A stretch of 64,000 bases of DNA from Aspidapion aeneum (taxonomy: Eukaryota > Arthropoda > Insecta > Coleoptera > Brentidae). The stretch lies in NCBI GenBank assembly GCA_963576565.1, contig OY755045.1, positions 1,465,477 through 1,529,476 on the forward strand, given 5' to 3'. A program made the translations under genes and the position numbers. This document shows, piece after piece, positions 57,072 to 64,000 of this stretch. Position 1 is the first letter of the stretch; every line of letters begins with the position of its first letter. Below the pieces are notes generated by a model, which did no database searches, was not told the DNA's origin, and saw only the letters and a list, made by a program, of their open reading frames with translations.

Positions 57072-57238
57072 TTTTTATCATATTTATTTTATCGCTTTCT
57101 ATTTTGATTGTGTCGTATTGGAGAAATTTAACAAAACTGAGAGAGAATTCTAAAGACGAGTTAGTCATTACGATTTTTCATGAACAACTAAACACGTTTA
57201 AAGAGAAAGAAAAATTGCTCTTTTTTAAACCAGAATAA
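57072..57238 (+). CDS. Candidate downstream exon B with stop
   Basis: The strong acceptor TTCCTTTTCAG is followed in phase by a membrane helix (FIIFILSLSILIVSYW) and a charged tail (RNLTKLRENSKDE, EQLNTFKEKEKLLFF), ending at TAA 57236. Joined to a first exon it gives a small two-helix membrane protein of about 86 residues. No family recognised. Confidence 0.45.
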
Positions 57239-57511
57239 TAACCATTTTAAGGATTAAAAATGCTTTAAATGAATTTTTTTTAGTAGCCCTTTGTTATAAA
57301 GTTATCCCTTCATTAATTTTTACTTGCAGTTTTATTAAAAGAAAAGGAACCGTAGACAAAAAAGCTGTTCTTTTACAGCTCACTGCCCGTAATTATTTCT
57401 TTGGGCTGAATCGTTATGCCTCAAGTAAAACGAGGTTTCTCTAATTGTCTCAGTCCTTTTTAAACAGCTTCCATTTTGACAATTACATTTTTTTTAAACT
57501 GCTGATAATTG
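57239..57511. other. 3' region after the candidate exon
   Basis: AT-rich, no ORF and no clear AATAAA. ATTTTTACTTGCAG at about 57320 resembles a further acceptor. AAAACGAGGTTTCTC near 57427 is unassigned. Confidence 0.35.
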
Positions 57512-57519
57512 GTTCCATT

Positions 57520-58717
57520 CATTGGCGTAGCTAGCCTTGCTTTTCAGGGGGGGCCGTGGCCCCGGTCTATCTTGAACAAAAAGCAAACATAGGTTTTAAA
57601 GAGTCGTGCAAAGTGTGCAATGAATAAAAAAAAATACGCGCATTAAATGTTCTAATATTTTAATATAACAAATTTAATAATACATTTACCAACTTATTTA
57701 TATGTATACACAGGAAGTATGTAATTCAGCAATTCTACAAAGAAAGTTTTCTACGTCGCTGACTGAAAGCGTCTACCACACTGTCTAAGTCGACCTCAAC
57801 ATCTTTTTCTATGAATAACAATGACAAACCAGAGTGTCTCGCTTGAGTCATAGTTGTTCTAAGCCAATTAAAAACTCTCCTCATGGCAGAGAAAGACCTC
57901 TCGCAAGTTGCACTTGAAATTGGAAGAATACTCGCAACTTTAAAAAGTTGGTAGAGGTTTGGATAGGTGTTTTCTGCTATATGTTGTTTGATAGAATCAT
58001 GACCAACAGTTTGATTTAACCGAAAAATACAATTCTTTAAAACGGTCATTTCTGCTCTTAGAGCAGAAGTATTAATATTAAAAATTTCCCGGTATTGCTC
58101 GACGAATTTATTCCATTTAACGACGTGGGAAAACTTAATATGAAAATGGTTATGAAATTGTCACCAAAATCGGAAAATTTCTATAATACACTAAACGCTA
58201 ACCTCAAAAAAACTAAAAAGATTATTATATTTATTTTAGAAAAACAGTTTAAAAAGGTCTTTTATAACCTTACGACATCTACAACCCGATTTCGGAAACA
58301 GAGGGGCAAAGGTCGCTGTCTTTATTAAATGCGAAATTTAACTTACACTTTTATAATATTTTACAAGATGTCGCCAATATGTATGCAATATTCAATATGC
58401 ATAATTATGTTTAAATTTAAAAAATATTTTCGGGAAATTGCATAAGTGCAGAAAAGTTACCGATAATTTAAAGAGAAAAAGCCTAATTCCGCAAGACAAG
58501 GGCTTTTTCCTGAAATGTAAACATTATCTGAGTGATTTTAAATTTTAATGCACCTATTTTATTTGAATATTTCCCGAATAATAATAGAAAAGTATGTATT
58601 TTCAGCGTCATGTTCTTTTACTAGTAGTCGGTAGGGGAGGCCAAAAATATCTTAGGGGGGGCCTGAGAGACTTCAAGGGGGACCAGGCCCCCCTGCCCCC
58701 CCCTAGCTACGCCAATG
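57520..58717 (-). mobile_element. hAT element, internally deleted, 8-bp target duplication
   Basis: Termini CATTGGCGTAGCTAG and the complement CTAGCTACGCCAATG. GTTCCATT stands on both sides (57512-57519 and 58718-58725). It is 1198 bp with G-rich and C-rich subterminal runs. The transposase C-terminal part at 57735-58049 remains. Confidence 0.95.
57735..58049 (-). pseudogene. hAT transposase C-terminal (dimerisation) domain
   Basis: Open for about 104 codons. YPNLYQLFKVASILPISSAT followed by CERSFSAMRRVFNWLR and SGLSLLFIEKDVEVDLD is the hAT C-terminal dimerisation signature. The N-terminal BED finger and catalytic core are absent, so this copy cannot make transposase. The first Met shown by the frame is internal to the original protein. 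Confidence 0.92.
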
Positions 58718-58796
58718 GTTCCATTGTTAATGGAAGGCGCTAATGTTTGTGGTGCTTGTTGTAAATATTTTTTTTCTCCAAATACCAAAATTGGAT

Positions 58797-58922
58797 ATAA
58801 TGCAAGGACCTAAAACTATACACAACAAGTAAAATTAAAGAAAGAAAAATTATAAAAAGTGTCTCTTTGGCCGGGACTCGAACCCGGAATCTATTGCTCT
58901 GTGCGCAAACGCTCTTTCATTA
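58797..58922 (-). mobile_element. tRNA-headed SINE, copy 3
   Basis: Minus strand: AGAGCGTTTGCGCACAGAGC, B box GGTTCGAGTCC inside CCGGGTTCGAGTCCCGGCC, then TTTTTATAATTTTTCTTTCT and TTGTGTATAGTTTTAGGTCC. The head is closest to copy 1. It lies between the hAT element and the pogo-like relic. Confidence 0.75.
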
Positions 58923-58929
58923 ATTAAAT

Positions 58930-59554
58930 ATTGTGAAACCTCCCTTAACTGGACGCGAACCTCTGACCACGGCATGGAGCGCTTAACGACCTGGGCGTAA
59001 ATATTATGTAGTATGTTGGCAACAACGCACTCTGCAGCCGGGAAATAACCTCTTTCAGTTTTAATGCGGAGACTAAATACTTCTGTCGTATTTACAACAT
59101 ATTTTATTCGAGGGGTCTGCTGTGTTGTATTTTTATTGCTCAGTTGGGTTGTAATAGATCTCTTTAAAATGGCGCCTAGTAAAAAAACTTCTTAGTTTAT
59201 TGGAAAAAATGGAACTTGCTAACGTTTCGAAGAAGGAACAGCTGTCAGAAAGATCGCTGAAATTTCCTAATGTTCTCTAAAAAGTGTTTTTATCAAATAA
59301 ATATGTTTCTGTCCAGCGTTTTAATTATTTGTGTTTTATTAAGAAGTGGCTTTATTATGTCCGCTATGATCCAAATAAGGACATGAATATGTAATAAGTT
59401 TTATTTTTAGGTATAGTTCATAAAAATTATAAAAAAGTACAAATAAAAATATCTATATAGTTAATATTTTAGCATATTTACAATAATTTAATTCGTTGTT
59501 TTTAAAATAAAAAAATAAACCTCCTTAAGTTGGCCTTAATTGGGACAAGTAATA
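58930..59554 (+). pseudogene. pogo-like element relic
   Basis: The left end has TGTGAAACCTCCCTTAACTG. A leader matching 48566-48692 follows, then ATGGCGCCTAGTAAAAAAAC (MAPSKK, same start as 51617) and soon stops. The right side (59516-59548: ACCTCCTTAAGTTGGCC) may be the other terminus. No DDE domain left. Confidence 0.65.
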
Positions 59555-59556
59555 TA

Positions 59557-60366
59557 CAGGGTGTCCCATAAATTACGGGCCATAGGCCAACAGGCGATAG
59601 AGGAGGTCAGGCCTGATAAAAAAGTTCCTATAATACATGGGTCAAAACTCTCGATTTTTTAAACTTTTTTGATAATAACTTTAAAAAAAAAGACAGTAAG
59701 TATATGAAATTAGGTAAAATCATGTATTAGAACAAGAGCAATAAATTGAAATAAAAATAATTTTAAAAAAATGAGTTGGTCAATTTTTTTTTGAAAAAAC
59801 TATTTATTTGGTATTAATTTTTGTGAATGCCATATTAAACGCAAATATTTTTTTATATTTTAACATAATAAAATTTAAGAAATAAAATTTCGGACTTCCA
59901 TTGTCTTTATTTAGTTTAAAACACGACGTTTCGGTTAGTAAGTATCTCTAACCGTTATCAAGTGTAAACTACGGTTAGAGATACTTACTAACCGAAACGT
60001 CGTGTTTTAAAATAAATAAAGACAATGGAAGTCCGAAATTTTATTTCTACACAATCATTGTCTACGAGTTTCAAACAAAGAATAAAATTTTATTGACATT
60101 TTTTAAAGAATAAGTAAGCAAAAATTAATTTTTTTAAAAATTATTTTTTATACATTTTTCGAGGTTACTCAACTTGTAATTTTATCAAAAAAAAGAATAC
60201 CACATGTTGAATGTGAATATTTAGCTGGCTGTGACAGATTAACTTTAAAAATCCCATATCTTAAAAACAAATGCGTGTTGACCCCAATTTTATATAAACA
60301 TTTTTCTCGGAAATAACCTCCTCTATCACCTGCTGCACTATGACCCCTAAGGTAAGGGACACCCTG
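59557..60366. mobile_element. CAGGGTGTCCC-ended TIR element with TA duplication
   Basis: Left CAGGGTGTCCCATAAATTAC and right-end complement CAGGGTGTCCCTTACCTTAG, then GATAGAGGAGGT in both. TA stands on each side (59555-59556, 60367-60368). It is 810 bp without transposase. The interior carries the Penelope palindrome at 59877-60048. Confidence 0.85.
59877..60048. repeat. Head-to-head Penelope end palindrome with hammerhead-like motifs
   Basis: Two copies of a Penelope-type end face each other: GAAATAAAATTTCGGACTTC, CATTGTCTTTATTTA, ACACGACGTTTCGGTTAG, and the complement after the centre at about 59969. Each arm holds CGGTTAG..CTAACCG followed by AAACGTC, the hammerhead-like layout. Confidence 0.8.
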
Positions 60367-60368
60367 TA

Positions 60369-61235
60369 TTTTACTCAAATAATCACCTAGCATCAGGTTA
60401 GGGGATAAAAAATGTTTTGTTTTTCTTTATTTTGTGGATGGATTTATCCAGTTACCTTGTTATAAGTTTTACAATTCCTACTCTATGTGTAAATAAAGCA
60501 AATGTTTTGACGTTTAGCATTTCAAACAAAATTTTCAGGTAATTTAAAGTTATTTTGCATTTGCTGCTAGTAATTAATTAGCATAATTAAATGAAAACAA
60601 AATAATTAATTAGCTAATTGGTGGATTAGCTTTAGAGGGAAATCAAACAACAATTTTAAAAATTTTAGATACAGTTAGGAACGACAGGAAGGTATAGTGA
60701 TTGCAAAATAATGGCGTAAACTAAAGAAATAAAAATAGATAATAAAACTTACTATTCATACACCTACAGAAACGACACTGATTTATTTTCTAACTCTGCA
60801 TACTGCCGACTAAACAGGTCCCGAAAGACACACCCGAAAACAATTAAAAGCGCATCTCAAAAAAATCTGCCAATCAGGTGCCGTCCATCCACCTGGGCTC
60901 GGTCGGTCGGAAAACAAATACTTTGTGGTCGGACCGAAAAGAGCCGCGGCTCTTCTCCGTCGGTAGGGTTGAAATTATACCAGGAAGATTTTATATGAAT
61001 TTGGATAACTTTTGAAGGGCAGATTGAAGCAAAATTTCATGAAATCGATAGAACTCCGTATTAGGAGGTTCGTCAATTGACTTTGCAAAGAGCATACTAT
61101 CTTAAAAATAAAGAAACAACCCTGACTTTTTACACGCTAGAAAGCGTAGTGCAATAATTTTTTGAAAATTTTTTTTTTCCAAAATTTATTTTTTTAAAAA
61201 TCAACTTGAATGTTTTCAAGGCTAATATATTTTTC
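60369..61235. other. Unassigned stretch with a GC-rich pocket
   Basis: No gene. 60885-60970 is GC-rich and palindromic (GGTCGGTCGGAAAA; AAAGAGCCGCGGCTCTT). 60550-60640 holds repeated AATTAATTAGC motifs. Confidence 0.35.
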
Positions 61236-61239
61236 AATA

Positions 61240-61932
61240 AGCGTGCGGAAAAGTCCACTTTTCCGCACGCATTTTAGTGTGGAAAGTGCCACTTTTCCGC
61301 ACTATTTTTTCCGCACTAGTGCGGAAAAGTAAATTTGTTACGATTTTGAGGTGTTCTATAACATTTAGACCGTTCAAAATACATTTGTATCTTTCCTAGC
61401 ACACGAAATATCCTAAAAATATTCAAATTGACTGAAATTCTGCTATATTTTCAATATTTTCGATAAAATAAAGTTTTCAGTAAAATAGGTTCAAATTATA
61501 AGTTTTAAACCTCCCCGGTATAAATATCGTCATTGTCAATGTCAAACAACAATGAACACTAGTGGTTTTAGATTTGGCATCTTAAATCACCATAGCAACA
61601 AAGTACAAACAAACTGTCAAAACAAAGCCAATTTTGCAGATACAAGCGTCTTTTGAATTTTTCAAACAAAAAAATCAGATTTTCAATGGATTCTTCGGAC
61701 GAAGATCTACCCCAGTCAGTTCTAGAAGCCGCTAGAATGTGAATAATAATAATTGATTTGATTAAAACGTTTTGAATATAAATAATTTTCTGATTAATTT
61801 TTAGTTTTTTCCTCACGCTTATAGAAAAAATAGTGTACCTAACTCGTGCGTAAAGTGTCTTTTCCGCACTTGATTGCTGGCCAAATCTGCAATCGCGTGC
61901 GGAAAAGAGGCACTTTCCGCACTAGTTAGGTA
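61240..61932 (+). mobile_element. Deletion derivative related to the Crypton-like element
   Basis: The left boxes (GCGTGCGGAAAAGTCCACTT, GTGGAAAGTGCCACTTTTCC, ACTAGTGCGGAAAAG) and right block 61836-61932 (TACCTAACTCGTGCGTAAAG ... GGCACTTTCCGCACTAGTTA) are the same class of boxes as at 23360-24150 and, in part, 7434-7532. Between them sits a short recombinase-like start at 61686. Confidence 0.6.
61686..61742 (+). pseudogene. Remnant N-terminus of a Crypton-type recombinase
   Basis: ATG in TTCAATGG opens MDSSDEDLPQSVLEAARM and stops at once. Acidic starts of this type (SDEDLP followed by LEAA) are what I associate with insect members of this recombinase family. The rest of the gene is deleted before the right boxes. 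Confidence 0.45.
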
Positions 61933-62361
61933 AACTACTATATCATGACTTCATTTTTAGTGTGATAATAGGCTATCTAGGAAGGTGTCAAATCCTTCAT
62001 GGATCTATTTATTTTTTTTTATGAACAATTTTTAAAAAGCATTTTTCGAAAAACAAGTTTATATAGTTTTTTCGAAAAACGAAAATTTTAATTACTTTTT
62101 TCTTTAAATAAAATAAAACACTTTCCATACTTACTCTAAATTCAATATGTTCCTCGAAATCACAAAAATTAAATTTAACATACAGAAACTGAGAGATATA
62201 AATCTCATTTTTATAGAGCTAAAGGCAAAAATGTTATTATCTCGGGGATGAAAACTTTGAAGTTTGTTTTAGATTCGGTCCTTTGCTTGTATAATAGAAA
62301 TCGGGAATTCTATTAGAGTATGAAAAAACTTAAATTTTCCAAGAGTATCTAACTATCTACG

Positions 62362-63542
62362 GATGGGATGAAAAGTTTCCGACCTAGCCTATAGCAGGCC
62401 CGATTTATTTTGAAAGTTTATACAGTGTGTCTATTTTAAAAGATGGAAGAAGAACGAGATAAGAGCCGTGATAAAATATTTTTATATCAAAGGGTTATCG
62501 CCGACGGAAATAAAAGCTGAACTAGATACTTCACTAAGGGAATCTGCTCCTTTCCATACCACAGTTAAAACCTGGCTATCGGACTTTAAACGTGGTCGTA
62601 CTAGCACTGATGATGTTCCGCGTTCTGGCAGGCCAAAAACGGCAACTTCTGAAGAAATGGTGCAAAGTAATTCTAAAAGATCGCAGATTAAGACTGGAAG
62701 AGGTAGCTGAGGCTGTGGGCATATTAAAAGAGCGAGTTCACCATATTTTATGTGAAGTTTTAGTTATGAGAAAGCTATCCGCCCTATGGGTGCCGCGTTT
62801 GCTCACGCCAGATCAAAAGGTCGTGCGTCTAACCACTTCAGAGGACAATTTGGCATTGTTTAGACGTGATTCAGGGGACTTTTTGCGTATATTTATTACG
62901 GGTGATGAAGCATGGGTTCACCATTATACCTCTGAAACTAAGCAACAGTCCAAACAATGGACGGCAAAGGACGAACCAGTTCCAAAGAAGGCAAAGGCAG
63001 TACCGTCTGCTGGAAAAGTTATGGCAACGGTCTTTTGGGACGCTAAAGGGATACTCCTTATAGATTATCTCGAAAAAGGAAGAACAATAAATTTAGCGTA
63101 CTACAGCGACTTACTGGACCAGCTCAAGCAGAATATAAGCGAAAAACGCCCTAGTTTGGCAAAAAAGAATATTCTGTTTCATCAGGACAATTCACCTCGC
63201 CACAAGTCCGCTCTTGTAATGGCTAAAATCCATCAGCTAGGCTTTGAACTGTTAAACCATCCACCTTATTCGCCAGACGTAGCCCCGTCAGACTTTATAT
63301 GTTTTCAAACCAAAAAAAATTTCTTGCTGGAAAAAAAAATTCTTCAGATTTAGAAGTCATCGCAGCTACAAACGCCTATTTTGACGAGTTGGATAAATCA
63401 GACTTCAGTAATGCCATCAAATCAGTTAAACATCGTTGGGCCAAATGTATTACCTTACAAGGGGACTATGTAGAAAAATAAATTATTATTTACTCACTAT
63501 GGTGTTGCGTTCTATGTTAGGGTGGAAACTTTTCATCCCATC
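62362..63542 (+). mobile_element. mariner element
   Basis: Terminal repeats: left GATGGGATGAAAAGTTTCCG and right-end complement GATGGGATGAAAAGTTTCCA, with CCTA following. The transposase gene lies between, close to full family length but frameshifted. The exact TA target borders are not clear. Confidence 0.88.
62443..63481 (+). pseudogene. mariner transposase (D,D34D), frameshifted
   Basis: ATG 62443 opens MEEE. The frame changes almost at once, then IKYFYIKGLSPTEIKAELD and VKTWLSDFKRGRTSTDD with RSGRPKT form the helix-turn-helix region (to about 62660). After a second shift come FITGDEAWVHHY (first Asp), ILFHQDNSPRHK (second Asp) and PPYSPDVAPSDF (third Asp, 34 residues on). A third shift near 63300 leads to KFLAGKK, DLEVIAATNAYFDEL and the TAA at 63479. 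All catalytic residues are present, but three shifts inactivate this copy. Confidence 0.92.
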
Positions 63543-63621
63543 TTTCTATTCTCTTTTTCAATTCAATCAAATACGTTTTGAAAGGCTTAGGTTTGGTCTT
63601 TGTTTAAAACTTGTAAACAGC

Positions 63622-63716
63622 ATTTCGGACAGCCATTGTCTTTATTTATTTTGAACACGACGTTTCAGTTAGTAATGTATCTCTAACCGTTTTCAAGTGG
63701 AAACTAAACAATCCAA
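63622..63716 (-). mobile_element. Penelope-like element end
   Basis: CCATTGTCTTTATTTATTTT, ACACGACGTTTCAGTTAGTA and CTCTAACCGTTTTCAAGTGG match 25020-25090 and 59890-59969. It is cut by the hAT copy starting at 63718. Confidence 0.78.
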
Positions 63717-63717
63717 T

Positions 63718-64000
63718 CAATGGCGTATATAGAAAAAAGTTTCGGGGTGCGCCCGAGACAGTTTTAGAGGGGGGCGAGACCCCCAGCCATGGGGCCGTAT
63801 TTTATGCTATTTTATGTTTGTAATCATGAAATATGTGACAAAGCTTTTTTTTTTTTAATATTAAATAAATTGATAATATTACCCATCCAGTTAAATCTAA
63901 AACAGACTTTTAAACTACCACATCGATCGTTTTAAAATCTTTAATGGAAAAATTGCTATTAAATTATAAATACAAATATAAATAAATGGTAAGACAAAAT
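63718..64000. mobile_element. hAT element, 35841-family, partial at window edge
   Basis: CAATGGCGTATATAGAAAAA, TTTCGGGG..GCGCCCGA, GGGGCCGTATTTTATGCTAT and GTTTGTAATCATGAAATATG align with 35841-35955. The right terminus lies outside the window, so the target duplication cannot be checked. Confidence 0.75.

Overview
The window is AT-rich animal nuclear DNA, most likely from an insect and plausibly a beetle with a large, repeat-loaded genome. The indications are introns with GT..AG borders, a CAAAATG start context, and residues of mariner, hAT, PIF/Harbinger, pogo, P-like, Crypton-like, RTE, CR1/Jockey-like, Penelope and BEL elements. There are no operons, rRNA genes, true tRNA genes or CRISPR arrays. 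Species cannot be fixed from the sequence alone.

The one clearly recognisable host gene lies on the minus strand from 9687 down past the left edge. It is heparan-alpha-glucosaminide N-acetyltransferase (HGSNAT), the lysosomal membrane enzyme that acetylates heparan sulfate during its breakdown. Eight exons with matching splice phases are present (473 codons) and the C-terminal exons lie outside. Its introns hold a 1.5 kb foldback element (intron 7), about seven tandem copies of a BEL integrase fragment (intron 4) and a nearly intact Crypton-like tyrosine recombinase element (intron 1).

From 10 to 52 kb I see almost only mobile and repetitive DNA: LINE fragments; a composite satellite (16-bp minisatellite plus TGAAAAA heptamer) present twice in inverted orientation; tRNA-headed SINEs; and hairpin-ended and foldback elements. 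Many insertions are nested, and several have readable target duplications: TTA at 27408-29067 and 37359-41295, TA at 38008-40120, 8 bp at 35841-36027, and 5 bp for a solo LTR at 47139-47606.

From 52.36 to 57.24 kb there is a tandem array with a period near 1.38 kb. Each full unit carries a start codon in good context, a 91-nt hydrophobic first coding exon and a GT donor. There are three intact copies and one broken copy, followed by single downstream acceptor/exon candidates. It looks like a set of alternative promoters and first exons feeding one 3' exon of an unrecognised small membrane protein, and is the best candidate here for something undescribed.

The right end (57.5-64 kb) holds an internally deleted hAT element with 8-bp target duplications, a SINE, a pogo-like relic, a TA-flanked element with a Penelope palindrome inside it, a deletion derivative related to the Crypton-like element, a frameshifted mariner, and a Penelope end interrupted by another hAT copy. 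Apart from HGSNAT and the small membrane protein candidate, the genes do not act together. They are independent mobile elements in different stages of decay.
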